NCBI RefSeq assembly: GCF_039521925.1
Contig: NZ_BAAACY010000148.1
Span: 10,782 to 74,781, forward strand
Source: Virgibacillus salarius
GTDB taxonomy: Bacteria; Bacillota; Bacilli; Bacillales; Amphibacillaceae
Length of the DNA stretch: 64,000 bases
Reading direction: 5' to 3'
Shown here: one piece after another, positions 44,241 to 53,717 of the stretch
Layout of the letters: every line of letters begins with the position of its first letter
Numbering within the stretch: the first letter of the stretch is position 1
Program-made: the position numbers and the translations under genes
The notes under the pieces: model-generated
What the model was told of the DNA's origin: nothing
What the model saw: only the letters and a program-made list of their open reading frames with translations
Database searches by the model: none

Positions 44241-45602
44241 ATGTTTAGTTTAAATTGGCTTTCGGGATTTTTTCCAGACTTTACGGGGGATATCCACGGA
44301 AAATCAATAGAACATGTTCATACAGACAGTAGGCAGCAAAAGCCAAATTCCTTGTTTATTCCGATTATTGGGGAGAACTTTGATGGTCATGCTTATGTGG
44401 AACAGGCAATTCATAATGGAGCAATTGCTGTATTTTGGGATCAGGCGAAGGCTCTACCACAGCAGGTTCCCGATGACCTTCCGATTTTCTTTGTTGACAA
44501 TACGATTACTGCCTTACAGGAAATGGCTTTTCATTATCGGAAAAAGATTGATCCAATCGTAGTAGGTATTACAGGTTCAAATGGTAAGACTTCTACGAAA
44601 GATATCGTGGCAGCTATGTTGAAAGCTGTATATCGAACACATTATACAGATGGAAATTATAATAACCATATCGGATTACCATTAACTATTTTATCTATGC
44701 CGATTGATACGGAAGCATTGGTTTTAGAAATGGGAATGAGCAACTTTGGAGAAATTGAACAATTATCCGAAATTGCAAGGCCAGATTATGCCATAATTAC
44801 CAATATTGGCGAATCACATATTGAATATTTAGGTTCACGCGAAGGTATTGCCAAAGCTAAACTTGAGATCACTTCCGGACTAAAGTCAGATGGTTATTTA
44901 ATTATCGATGGTGATGAGGAATTGCTTTATCATATGCATAAAAAAGCTAATGTTCGTACATGTGGATTTAATCATACGAACGATAAACGAATCATATCGG
45001 TCGAGTTAAAACATGCACAGACACTTTTTCAGCTAGGTAAAGATGAGGAATATAGCATACCTTTTTTAGGAGAGCATCATGCTAAAAATGCAACATTTGC
45101 AATAGCACTTGGAGAATTGTTAAATATTAGCGGCGCATTAATACAGCAATCATTTTTGCAAATGGAAAAGACAGGAATGCGATTTGAATGGCTAACAGGT
45201 AATAATGGTGTAGCCATTATTAATGATGCCTATAATGCTTCTGCGACATCGATGAAGGCTGCAATAAAAGTTGTAAAACAATTACATGATTTTAAGGATA
45301 AAGTACTAGTACTAGGTGATATACTAGAATTAGGAAATCATTCAGAAATGTTACATCGGTCTGTAGCTGAAGTTATATCAGAACCTGTGACAGAAGTTTT
45401 CACATTTGGCGAGGATGCTAAATACATTACTAAAGCAATGAAAGAAAAACATTCTCTAATTCCCTCAACGCATTTTAGGGATAAACAAGCGCTCATTGAG
45501 GCACTTCAACCTTATTTGAATAAAGACACTGTAATTTTGTTTAAAGCATCTAGAGGATTGAAATTTGAATTAATGATAAAAGAAGTTAGTTATTTACAAT
45601 AG
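44241..45602 (+). CDS. murF: UDP-MurNAc-tripeptide:D-Ala-D-Ala ligase
   Basis: The 453-residue Mur ligase completes the pentapeptide by adding D-Ala-D-Ala. The N-terminal domain holds HVHTDSRQQKPNSLFIPI, the ATP loop is VVGITGSNGKTSTKDIVAAML near residue 111, followed by GNYNNHIGLPLTIL and EMGMSNFGEIEQL, and the C-terminal domain has INDAYNASATSMKAAI. ATG at 44241 follows TAAGGAGTAG. In B. subtilis murF lies elsewhere with ddl; its presence between murE and mraY here is the order found in E. coli. Confidence 0.95.
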   Translation: MFSLNWLSGFFPDFTGDIHGKSIEHVHTDSRQQKPNSLFIPIIGENFDGHAYVEQAIHNGAIAVFWDQAKALPQQVPDDLPIFFVDNTITALQEMAFHYRKKIDPIVVGITGSNGKTSTKDIVAAMLKAVYRTHYTDGNYNNHIGLPLTILSMPIDTEALVLEMGMSNFGEIEQLSEIARPDYAIITNIGESHIEYLGSREGIAKAKLEITSGLKSDGYLIIDGDEELLYHMHKKANVRTCGFNHTNDKRIISVELKHAQTLFQLGKDEEYSIPFLGEHHAKNATFAIALGELLNISGALIQQSFLQMEKTGMRFEWLTGNNGVAIINDAYNASATSMKAAIKVVKQLHDFKDKVLVLGDILELGNHSEMLHRSVAEVISEPVTEVFTFGEDAKYITKAMKEKHSLIPSTHFRDKQALIEALQPYLNKDTVILFKASRGLKFELMIKEVSYLQ

Positions 45603-45632
45603 ATGGACGGTTTCTAACAAGGAGGAGAAACA

Positions 45633-46619
45633 ATGAATATATTCGTATTAGTCATAACGATTGCTATAGCATTTTTAATCACCGTCCTTATGTCTCCTAT
45701 TATTATTCCATTTTTAAGACGATTAAAGTTTGGACAAAGCATAAGAGAAGAAGGGCCAAAATCACATAAAAAGAAGACAGGTACGCCTACAATGGGTGGA
45801 TTAATGATTGTTCTAAGTGTTATAATCACATCAATAATTATGGCCTTGAAAACAAATTCAGATGGCATTGGCTATGAACTTTGGTTACTCATTTTTGTGT
45901 TAGTAGGGTACGGATTATTAGGATTCTTAGATGATTTTATTAAAGTCGCAATGAAGAGGAACCTTGGTTTGACTTCAAAACAAAAGATGTTTGGTCAGCT
46001 GATTATTGCACTTGTTGTATATTTTATATTGAGAGATCAAGGCTTTCCGACCTACATTTCAATTCCAGGTACATCTATTCAATGGGAATTGGGCTGGGGT
46101 TATGCACTTTTAATTATTTTTATGCTTGTTGGTGCTTCTAACGCCGTAAATCTTACAGATGGCTTGGATGGATTACTTGCAGGTACCGCTGCTATTGCAT
46201 TTGGTGCATTCGGAATTCTAGCTTGGTATGGAATTCCACAAAATGAAGTCACTATTTTTTCATTAGCTGTAGTTGGTGCACTGCTTGGTTTCCTTGTATT
46301 TAATGCACATCCTGCTAAGGTATTTATGGGTGACACAGGCTCATTAGCGTTAGGTGGAGCCATCGCTGCTATTGCCATTTTAACTAAATTAGAGATTATT
46401 TTAGTTATTATCGGTGGAGTTTTTGTTATTGAAACGTTATCTGTCATTATTCAGGTTATATCTTTTAAAACAACTGGAAAAAGGGTGTTTAAAATGAGCC
46501 CACTACATCATCATTATGAATTATTAGGTTGGTCTGAATGGCGTGTCGTAACAACCTTCTGGTTAGTAGGCTTAATTTTTGCAGCTTTAGGTATATACAT
46601 TGAGGTGGGCATAAATTGA
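45633..46619 (+). CDS. mraY: Phospho-MurNAc-pentapeptide translocase (lipid I synthesis)
   Basis: The 328-residue membrane enzyme joins UDP-MurNAc-pentapeptide to undecaprenyl phosphate. About ten helices are visible, with conserved aspartates in GFLDDFIKV near residue 100, NLTDGLDGLLAG near 171 and VFMGDTGSLALGG near 230, and the HHHYELLGWSE motif near 292. ATG at 45633 follows AAGGAGG. The stop codon overlaps the TTG start of murD by four bases. Confidence 0.96.
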   Translation: MNIFVLVITIAIAFLITVLMSPIIIPFLRRLKFGQSIREEGPKSHKKKTGTPTMGGLMIVLSVIITSIIMALKTNSDGIGYELWLLIFVLVGYGLLGFLDDFIKVAMKRNLGLTSKQKMFGQLIIALVVYFILRDQGFPTYISIPGTSIQWELGWGYALLIIFMLVGASNAVNLTDGLDGLLAGTAAIAFGAFGILAWYGIPQNEVTIFSLAVVGALLGFLVFNAHPAKVFMGDTGSLALGGAIAAIAILTKLEIILVIIGGVFVIETLSVIIQVISFKTTGKRVFKMSPLHHHYELLGWSEWRVVTTFWLVGLIFAALGIYIEVGIN

Positions 46620-47965
46620 GAAAGCTAAATGATTTTCCCTATTCACATGTACTTGTATTAGGTTTAGCTAAGAGTGGTACAGCTGCTGCTGAGGTATTAA
46701 TGAAAAATGGGAAAAAGGTACGTATAAACGATAAAAAAGCAACTGCTTCAGATGAAGAGGTAATTCGATTAAGGGAGATGGGTGCAGAGATAATTGTTGG
46801 TTCCCATCCTCTTTCTGTGTTAAATGATATCGACATAATCGTAAAAAACCCAGGAATTTCCTATGAGAATCCAATTGTTGCCGAGGCTATAAAAAAAGAA
46901 ATTCCAATTATTACTGAAATAGAAATAGCTGCGCAGTTAACAGATGCAACAATCATTGGTATCACAGGTTCAAATGGTAAAACAACGACAACCACGATGA
47001 CTGCTCAAATGCTTACACAGAGTGACCAACCTGTTAAGATAGCTGGAAATATTGGAATAGTTGCAACTGAAGTAGCACAAACAATAGATAATAACGAGAA
47101 TTTAGTTTTAGAACTATCTTCTTTTCAGTTAATGGGGATAGATAAATTCAAGCCTAGGATTGCAGTTTTATTAAATATTTTCGAGGCGCATTTAGATTAT
47201 CATAAAACACTTGATAATTATAAACAGGCAAAATTTAATATCTTTAAGAATCAAACGGAAGAAGATTTTCTCGTCTATAATGCCAACGATCGTAGCTTGA
47301 TTGATGCAGTAGAAAACAGCAAAGCTCATAAAGTTCCTTTTTCTGTTAAGGAGCGTTTAGAAGATGGTGCTTGGATGGATGAAACATCGATTTATTTTAG
47401 AGATGAAAAGATTATGGATCGATCAAATATCGCCTTAATGGGAGAGCATAATTATGAGAACATACTTGCCTCAATAGCTGCTGCTAAGCTTAGCGGTGCT
47501 ACGAATCACGGGATTCAAACTGCCCTATCTGCTTTTACAGGGGTAAAGCACCGTTTACAATTTGTCGGAAAACATCTTGGTAGGATGTTTTATAATGATT
47601 CAAAGGCAACGAATATTCTGGCAACACAAAAGGCGTTATCAGCTTTTGAAAAACCGGTAATCTTGTTGGCTGGTGGGTTAGATCGAGGGAATGAATTTAG
47701 TGAACTAATCCCTTACTTAGAACATGTTAAAGCGATGGTGTTATTTGGAGAAACTGCAGAAAAATTGAAGGCAGTTGGCGAACATGCAGGCGTTCCCCAG
47801 ATAAAATTAACAGATAATGTGGAAACAGCGGTACAAACTGCTTTTGATTTTTCAGAAGAAGGTGACACCATTCTGCTTTCTCCAGCTTGTGCAAGTTGGG
47901 ACCAATATGCGACGTTTGAAGAAAGAGGAGACATGTTTATACAAGCCGTGCATACGATAGTATAG
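46616..47965 (+). CDS. murD: UDP-MurNAc-L-Ala:D-Glu ligase
   Basis: The 449-residue enzyme adds D-glutamate. Seen are the Rossmann-type start VLVLGLAKSGTAAAEVLM, VKNPGISYENPIV near 80, the ATP loop GITGSNGKTTTTTM near 116, and C-terminal ILLAGGLDRGNEFSEL plus LLSPACASWDQYATFEERG. The start is TTG at 46616, overlapping mraY (TTGA), with GAGGTGGG upstream. A hairpin that also covers the spoVE ribosome site follows about 90 bases on. Confidence 0.95.
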   Translation: MRKLNDFPYSHVLVLGLAKSGTAAAEVLMKNGKKVRINDKKATASDEEVIRLREMGAEIIVGSHPLSVLNDIDIIVKNPGISYENPIVAEAIKKEIPIITEIEIAAQLTDATIIGITGSNGKTTTTTMTAQMLTQSDQPVKIAGNIGIVATEVAQTIDNNENLVLELSSFQLMGIDKFKPRIAVLLNIFEAHLDYHKTLDNYKQAKFNIFKNQTEEDFLVYNANDRSLIDAVENSKAHKVPFSVKERLEDGAWMDETSIYFRDEKIMDRSNIALMGEHNYENILASIAAAKLSGATNHGIQTALSAFTGVKHRLQFVGKHLGRMFYNDSKATNILATQKALSAFEKPVILLAGGLDRGNEFSELIPYLEHVKAMVLFGETAEKLKAVGEHAGVPQIKLTDNVETAVQTAFDFSEEGDTILLSPACASWDQYATFEERGDMFIQAVHTIV

Positions 47966-48055
47966 GGGCTTGTTTAAAGAACTTGTTCAAGAAGTATGTC
48001 TCACCTTCTTTTTGAACCGAGTAGAAAAAACATCGTGAAGTAAATAGCTTTAAAC

Positions 48056-48092
48056 AACACCCCGATTTCAATCTAAAGAGGGGTGTTATTTT
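48056..48092 (+). promoter_or_regulatory. Hairpin enclosing the spoVE ribosome site
   Basis: AACACCCC (48056-48063) pairs with GGGGTGTT (48080-48087), and the spoVE ribosome site AGAGGGG spans 48077-48083, inside the 3' arm. ATTTTT follows, so the same element could terminate murD transcripts. Confidence 0.6.
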
Positions 48093-49204
48093 TGTTCCAG
48101 AATAAAGCGAGATCACATACTTCACCCGATTATATCTTATTGGGCGTTATCATAAGTTTGTTACTTATTGGAGTCATTATGGTCTACAGCTCCTCCTATG
48201 TTTGGGCAGAATATAAATTTGGTGATGCGTGGTATTATGTAAAAAGACAAGTATTATTTGCTGGCGTCGGCGTAGCAGCAATGCTTTTTGTGATGAAAAT
48301 TCCCTATAGTACGTGGAAAAAATACGCGAGAGTGATTTTGTTAGCTTGCTTCATACTTTTATTTTTAGTATTAATACCAGGAATTGGAATGGTACGTGGA
48401 GGAGCACAAAGCTGGATTGGAATAGGGGCATTCAGTATTCAACCATCGGAATTTATGAAGTTAGGTTTAATTATTTTTCTATCTGCATTTTTAGCAACGA
48501 AGCAGAAGTATATTACCTCATTGAAGCAAGGTTTTCTTCCATCCATTATGCTGATATTTACTGCGTTTGGCTTAATTATGCTTCAACCAGATTTAGGTAC
48601 TGGTATGGTATTAGTATTAACGTGTATGATTTTAGTATTTGCTGCTGGTGCTAGACTATCACATTTTTTTGGACTAGCTCTACTTGGGCTGATAGGCTTT
48701 GTAGGTCTGATTGCATCTGCGCCGTATCGTATTAGTAGAATTACTGCATTCTTAAATCCGTGGGAAGACCCACTTGGCGATGGATTCCAAATTATACAAT
48801 CACTATATGCAATTGGTCCAGGAGGTTTAATGGGGTTAGGATTTGGGAATAGTCTACAGAAGTATTTTTATTTACCTGAACCACAAACTGATTTTATCTT
48901 TGCTATTTTAGGAGAAGAGCTTGGCTTTATTGGAGGTACTATCGTTTTATTGCTGTTTCTACTCTTACTATGGCGTGGGATAAAAGTATCCCTGGAGGCA
49001 CCTGATCTATTCTCTCGTTTCTTAGCACTTGGGATAGTTTCCATGCTTGCGATTCAAGCAATGATAAATATTAGTGTCGTTATTGGTTTAATTCCTGTAA
49101 CTGGAATTACCTTGCCTTTTTTAAGCTATGGAGGATCATCATTAACATTAATACTATGTTCTGTAGGTATTTTGCTAAATATTAGTAGATATACGAAAAT
49201 CTAA
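48092..49204 (+). CDS. spoVE: SpoVE, SEDS glycosyltransferase for spore cortex
   Basis: The 370-residue FtsW/RodA-family protein is the partner of SpoVD. It has about ten membrane helices, VIMVYSSSYVWAEYKFGDAWYYVKRQ near residue 28, GAQSWIGIGAFSIQPSEFMKLG near 108, LQPDLGTGMVLVL, PEPQTDFIFAILGEELGFIGG near 268 and GLIPVTGITLPFLSYGGSS near 327. Position after murD identifies it as spoVE rather than ftsW, which is at 7.9 kb. Start TTG at 48092 is eight bases after GAGGGG; the ribosome site lies in a hairpin arm. Confidence 0.93.
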   Translation: MFQNKARSHTSPDYILLGVIISLLLIGVIMVYSSSYVWAEYKFGDAWYYVKRQVLFAGVGVAAMLFVMKIPYSTWKKYARVILLACFILLFLVLIPGIGMVRGGAQSWIGIGAFSIQPSEFMKLGLIIFLSAFLATKQKYITSLKQGFLPSIMLIFTAFGLIMLQPDLGTGMVLVLTCMILVFAAGARLSHFFGLALLGLIGFVGLIASAPYRISRITAFLNPWEDPLGDGFQIIQSLYAIGPGGLMGLGFGNSLQKYFYLPEPQTDFIFAILGEELGFIGGTIVLLLFLLLLWRGIKVSLEAPDLFSRFLALGIVSMLAIQAMINISVVIGLIPVTGITLPFLSYGGSSLTLILCSVGILLNISRYTKI

Positions 49205-49382
49205 AATTACTTACTATAAAACCATAGTTTGCAGAGATATTGCAAAGAGCTTAAAAACTTTATTTTCCATCTATGTACACTACAACTTTAAAGGGATAAT
49301 GTGATATACTTTAAATTAACATAAGGAAATGGTATTTATTTGCCATTTCTATTGTTAATTTATGATAAAGGAAGAAATGGAG

Positions 49383-50222
49383 ATGGCAAAAAAGAAAGTT
49401 GTTTCAATAGAAGATAGGATACCGAAATTGAAGCAGGCTAGGAAAAAAAAGGCAAATCGACGGTTAATATTTTATCTTTCTATTTTTTTCTTATTAATTT
49501 CTATTATCGTCTATCTGCAATCTTCATTAAGTCATATCCGATATATCGAGGTAGAAGGAAATACCTTTTTATCGGATAAAGAAGTAATAAGCATAAGTAA
49601 TTTAGCGGAAGATATGAATATATGGACAATTGATAAATCAGCGAGTGTGAAAGCAGTAGAGAATAATCCGATTATTTCATCCGCAAGTGTAGATAGAAAA
49701 TTACCGTGGACAATCACTATTCAAGTGGAAGAATATGAGCGTGTTGGTTATGTACAAAAGGAAACAAAATATTATCCAATTCTAGGGAACGGTACTGTGC
49801 TCAATAGTTTGGAACAGCATACCTTTACTGGAGATGCTCCATTAATATCCAATTTTACCGAAAAAGAATATATACATAGGATGACAGCAGAACTAGAAGA
49901 ACTTCCCAAAAGTATATTGAAGTTAATTTCTGAGATTCATTGGGCTCCAACGGATGATAATAAAAACAAAATTCGCCTATATATGAATGATGGATTAACG
50001 GTTGATGCAACGATTCGGGATTTTGCAGCTAGAATGGAAGTATACCCATCTATTGTTGCTCAATTGGATGCAGACAGTGAAGGAATTGTTCATATTGGAG
50101 TAGGAGCCTATTTTGAGTCTTTTAATGAAAAAGAAGAGAGCCAGCAAGATGAAACCACTGAATCTGAAGAATCAGTAGAAGATACTATAAATCAGGAGGC
50201 AACATCTGAAAATCGTGAGTAA
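49383..50222 (+). CDS. divIB: Cell division protein DivIB (FtsQ)
   Basis: The 279-residue bitopic protein has a basic cytoplasmic head, one helix (about 26-46, LIFYLSIFFLLISIIVYL), a POTRA domain (LSHIRYIEVEGNTFLSDKEVISIS), the beta domain (IGVGAYF end) and an acidic C-terminal tail. It binds FtsL and DivIC. ATG at 49383 is chosen ten bases from AAAGGA; ATGs at 49377 and 49362 are possible. In B. subtilis murG and murB precede it and ylxW/ylxX/sbp follow; none is present here. Confidence 0.9.
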   Translation: MAKKKVVSIEDRIPKLKQARKKKANRRLIFYLSIFFLLISIIVYLQSSLSHIRYIEVEGNTFLSDKEVISISNLAEDMNIWTIDKSASVKAVENNPIISSASVDRKLPWTITIQVEEYERVGYVQKETKYYPILGNGTVLNSLEQHTFTGDAPLISNFTEKEYIHRMTAELEELPKSILKLISEIHWAPTDDNKNKIRLYMNDGLTVDATIRDFAARMEVYPSIVAQLDADSEGIVHIGVGAYFESFNEKEESQQDETTESEESVEDTINQEATSENRE

Positions 50223-50523
50223 AAGAATTTAATTTCTTATGAAAGTCATAATTCCAGCTCTCTTTACGAAATAGTTTAATATAAGAGGTATGGTTTCTTT
50301 TTCCTAAATAATTAATGATCACATTGTATTAATTGTAAAATCTGCTTAATTTTTTTAAAAAAATTACCGAAAAATAAAAGGAATCCTATATTTTATGTGG
50401 AATAACCTATATATATTTTATTTTTAGGAAATGTTTTAAACTATTACATTATTAGGATAATTACAGAATTTGGTATAAGAAGTTTGCTTAGTTGTGCAGC
50501 TTCTGAACTGGGGGGTGCCTTAC
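50223..50523. other. Gene-free stretch before ftsA
   Basis: This is 301 bases of very AT-rich DNA. It must hold the ftsAZ promoter(s), but I cannot pick well-spaced boxes. The place is where ylxW, ylxX and sbp lie in B. subtilis; I see no trace of them. Confidence 0.5.
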
Positions 50524-51804
50524 TTGAACAACAGTGAAGTATTAGTAAGTCTTGATATAGGTACATCAAAAATCAAAGTTATAATAGGTGAGGTTTTAAA
50601 CGATTCATTAAACATCATTGGAGTTGGTTCTGCTAAATCAAATGGCATGAAGAAAGGTGCTATTATAGACATTGATCAGACAGTCCAGTCCATTAGAAAT
50701 GCTGTTGAACAAGCAGAACGTATGGTAGGCATGCAAATTGATAGTGTTGTAGTCGGCGTGAATGGAAATCACATTCAATTACAACCTTGTCACGGAGTAG
50801 TAGCGGTTCAAAGTGAAAACCGTGAGATAAGTGATGATGATATTACGAGAGTGATTGATGGAGCCCAAGTTATGTCCATTCCTCCAGAACGTGAGATTAT
50901 CGATGTCATACCTAAACAATTTATTGTTGATGGGTTAGACGAGATTAATGATCCACGAGGAATGATTGGCGTACGATTAGAAATGGAAGGTACGATTATC
51001 ACTTGCTCTAAGACGGTTTTACATAACATCTTAAAATGTGTGGAGCGAGCAAATCTCCAGGTTGCTGATATTTGTCTTCAACCACTTGCAGCTGGTACGA
51101 CCGCCTTATCAAAGGATGAAAAGAACATGGGTGTCGCATTGATTGATGTTGGTGGTGGTTGCTCAACTGTATCTATTTTTGAAGGTGATCATCTTGTCTC
51201 AACAAGTGTCGTTCAATTGGGCGGTGACAATATTACAAAGGATCTGTCGATTGGGTTACGAACGTCTACAGAGGAGGCTGAAGATGTTAAACTAAATTAT
51301 GGACATGCCTTTTATGATCATGCTTTAGAGGAAGAAGTATTCGATGTTTCCATAATAGGAAGTAATACAAAGCAAACGTATAATCAATTGGAAATCTCAG
51401 ATATGATAGAAGCTAGAATGGAAGAAATTTTTGCGTTTGCTGAAAGAGAAATTAGAAAGATGGGCTATCATAGATTACCTGGTGGATATGTACTGACTGG
51501 AGGTACGATGGCTATGCCGGGTGTTCTGGAGCTTGCGGAGGATATATATCAATCCAATATTCGTATAGCGATTCCAGATTATATAGGTGTCAGAGAACCA
51601 CAGTTTACTGCGGGGGTTGGAATCTTGCAATTTGCCTACCGTAATGCGAAAATACAAGGAAAAGAATTGTTTCCATCTGTTATCGAACAGAAACAAGAAA
51701 TACAACCAAAGCGAGTAAAAAAACAGTCAAAATCAAATGAAGCAAAAGAAAATAATAAAAAAGAATCTGGAATAGCTAATTTGTTTAAGTATTTTTTTGA
51801 TTAG
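50524..51804 (+). CDS. ftsA: Cell division protein FtsA
   Basis: The 426-residue actin-like ATPase tethers FtsZ filaments to the membrane. Seen are EVLVSLDIGTSKIKVIIGE (phosphate 1), MGVALIDVGGGCSTVSIFEGDHLV near 200 (phosphate 2), YVLTGGTMAMPGVLELAE near 320 (adenosine motif), and a C-terminal amphipathic helix after a lysine-rich linker (SGIANLFKYFFD). Start TTG at 50524 is six bases after GGGGGTG; a longer frame to 50494 precedes that site. ftsZ follows. Confidence 0.95.
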   Translation: MNNSEVLVSLDIGTSKIKVIIGEVLNDSLNIIGVGSAKSNGMKKGAIIDIDQTVQSIRNAVEQAERMVGMQIDSVVVGVNGNHIQLQPCHGVVAVQSENREISDDDITRVIDGAQVMSIPPEREIIDVIPKQFIVDGLDEINDPRGMIGVRLEMEGTIITCSKTVLHNILKCVERANLQVADICLQPLAAGTTALSKDEKNMGVALIDVGGGCSTVSIFEGDHLVSTSVVQLGGDNITKDLSIGLRTSTEEAEDVKLNYGHAFYDHALEEEVFDVSIIGSNTKQTYNQLEISDMIEARMEEIFAFAEREIRKMGYHRLPGGYVLTGGTMAMPGVLELAEDIYQSNIRIAIPDYIGVREPQFTAGVGILQFAYRNAKIQGKELFPSVIEQKQEIQPKRVKKQSKSNEAKENNKKESGIANLFKYFFD

Positions 51805-51919
51805 ACAATTATTTCCATCGACTTAAAAAGCAGTATTTTTTACTGTATACTTTAAGGTGACCTCTAATTAATTAGCTTCTAGAAACGCTTGTAATTTTGC
51901 ATATTAGGAGGAACGAGAT

Positions 51920-53074
51920 ATGTTGGAGTTTGATACAAACATGGAAGAATTAGCCACAATAAAAGTAATTGGAGTTGGCGGTGGCGGTAATAATGCTGTT
52001 AACCGTATGATCGAACACGGCGTTGAAGGTGTAGAGTTTATCGCTGTAAATACAGATGCTCAAGCTTTAAATCTATCAAAAGCAGAATTGAAAATACAAA
52101 TTGGTGGAAAATTAACTAGAGGATTAGGTGCTGGAGCTAATCCTGAAGTAGGCAAAAAAGCCGCAGAAGAAAGTAAAGAACAGCTTGAGGAAGTACTGCA
52201 AGGAGCAGATATGATATTTGTAACTGCTGGAATGGGTGGAGGTACTGGTACTGGTGCTGCTCCAGTTATTGCACAGATCGCAAAAGATCTTGGTGCCCTT
52301 ACAGTAGGAGTAGTAACGCGTCCATTCTCTTTTGAAGGCCGAAGAAGATCCACGCAAGCAATTTCTGGAATTGAGTCATTAAAAGGTAGTGTGGATACAT
52401 TAATTGTTATACCAAATGATCGTCTTCTAGAGATAGTAGATAAAAATACACCAATGTTAGAAGCTTTCCGCGAAGCTGATAATGTATTGCGTCAGGGTGT
52501 ACAAGGCATTTCAGATTTAATTGCAAAACCAGGGCTAATCAATGTAGACTTTGCCGATGTTAAAACCATTATGTTTGATAAGGGCTCTGCCCTAATGGGG
52601 ATTGGTGTAGCTACTGGTGAAACAAGGGCTACTGAGGCTGCTAAAAAAGCAATCTCTTCACCACTATTAGAAACCTCAATAGATGGCGCGCACGGCATCT
52701 TGATGAATATAACTGGGGGTACTAACTTAAGTCTGTATGAAGTTCAAGAAGCTGCTGATTTAGTTACTTCTGCTGCCGATAATGAAGTCAATGTAATCTT
52801 TGGATCGGTTATTAATGAAAACTTAAAAGATGAAATTGTTGTCACGGTTATAGCGACAGGCTTTGATGAATCTACTAAGAAAATGGAGCAGCAACCAAAA
52901 CAGCATCGACCGGTAATTAATCATCATCAGCATGCTGCTACTAGAGTAAATGAAGAACCACCTAGTAGAGAAAGAGAGAGTGAACCTGTTCAACAGCAAA
53001 GACCAAGACAAGAGGAAGATGGTTTAGATATTCCAACTTTCTTAAGAAATCGAAACCGTAATCGAAATCGTTAA
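51920..53074 (+). CDS. ftsZ: Cell division GTPase FtsZ
   Basis: The 384-residue tubulin homologue forms the division ring. The GTP site VGGGGNNAVNRM near residue 19 and the tubulin signature GGGTGTGAAP near 106 are intact, as is the T7 loop NVDFADVKTIM near 208. A linker rich in Gln, Arg and Glu (about 315-365) leads to the C-terminal peptide LDIPTFLRNRNRNRNR, which binds FtsA and SepF. Its tail of repeated Arg-Asn pairs is longer than in B. subtilis. ATG at 51920 follows TAGGAGG. Confidence 0.98.
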   Translation: MLEFDTNMEELATIKVIGVGGGGNNAVNRMIEHGVEGVEFIAVNTDAQALNLSKAELKIQIGGKLTRGLGAGANPEVGKKAAEESKEQLEEVLQGADMIFVTAGMGGGTGTGAAPVIAQIAKDLGALTVGVVTRPFSFEGRRRSTQAISGIESLKGSVDTLIVIPNDRLLEIVDKNTPMLEAFREADNVLRQGVQGISDLIAKPGLINVDFADVKTIMFDKGSALMGIGVATGETRATEAAKKAISSPLLETSIDGAHGILMNITGGTNLSLYEVQEAADLVTSAADNEVNVIFGSVINENLKDEIVVTVIATGFDESTKKMEQQPKQHRPVINHHQHAATRVNEEPPSRERESEPVQQQRPRQEEDGLDIPTFLRNRNRNRNR

Positions 53075-53081
53075 TGATAAA

Positions 53082-53120
53082 AAGAAGGCAATGCTACTAT
53101 TACGTGCATTGGCCTTTTTT
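53082..53120 (+). terminator. ftsZ terminator
   Basis: The arms AAGGCAATGC and GCATTGGCCTT pair with one bulge around ACTATTACGT, with seven T residues after, ten bases past the stop codon. Confidence 0.82.
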
Positions 53121-53123
53121 ATT

Positions 53124-53294
53124 GTCAAAGAAATTATAAAATTAGTCCATGTGGATACATAGGAGCGTGTTGAGCCGCGTCGAGCGTAAACGCCCTACGA
53201 TAAGTCATCATCAGTTCGCAAGTTCACCGTTATTCCTTTATCTCTGTTGATTCGCTCTAGTCGCTACGTTTCTAATCGAGCGATTGCGCTTTTA
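53124..53294 (+). repeat. R1 dispersed repeat, copy F
   Basis: This copy lacks the CAGAAACGAGGCGA-to-TCGCC part (short deletion) but keeps AAGAAATTATAAAATTAG at the start and GAGCGATTGCGCTTTTATT at the end. It directly follows the ftsZ terminator. Confidence 0.8.
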
Positions 53295-53717
53295 TTCTTT
53301 GTCAATTTGTTCATTATAAGGAAAAGAACCATCCTATGAATGAATTTAGAACATGAGTAACAATTGGACTGGCACTGGTACTTTATTACTATAAATTCTG
53401 TTTTCCAGTTCCTCTCTCGATTTTCTTCACTATTACACCCACCACACAAAAATTGGCCAAATTATCAAGTTTAAGCATTATGTATATCCTCTTTTCTTTT
53501 AAATTGGATCAACCAATTTCATGCATAGGTCATTTAAGTCCAATTTTTAACTTGGCTATAATTACCGACAAACATTCCAACAACTCGTTAAAATTAGTCA
53601 TACGAACCATACAGGAAATGACAGACTTTTCCTTTTCTCTTCGATATACTTTAATCATTATGAAGTTAATAATTTAAAATCTTTCATATGACAGAATACG
53701 TGAAAGGAAGGAAAGGT
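53295..53717. other. Gene-free stretch before spoIIGA
   Basis: This is 423 AT-rich bases. It must contain the Spo0A-dependent spoIIG promoter; a candidate is at 53618-53650. A plus-strand frame (53453-53677) is open but has no ribosome site or recognisable product. Confidence 0.5.
53618..53650 (+). promoter_or_regulatory. Candidate spoIIG promoter with long spacer
   Basis: ATGACA (53618-53623) and TATACT (53645-53650) are separated by 21 bases. The B. subtilis spoIIG promoter is also SigA-type with an abnormally long spacer (22) and depends on Spo0A. A Spo0A-like CCGACAA lies about 50 bases upstream, but no clean box. Confidence 0.4.

Noticed and set aside
53453..53677. Plus-strand 74-codon frame before spoIIGA
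   Set aside because: It has no ribosome site and overlaps the expected spoIIG promoter region.
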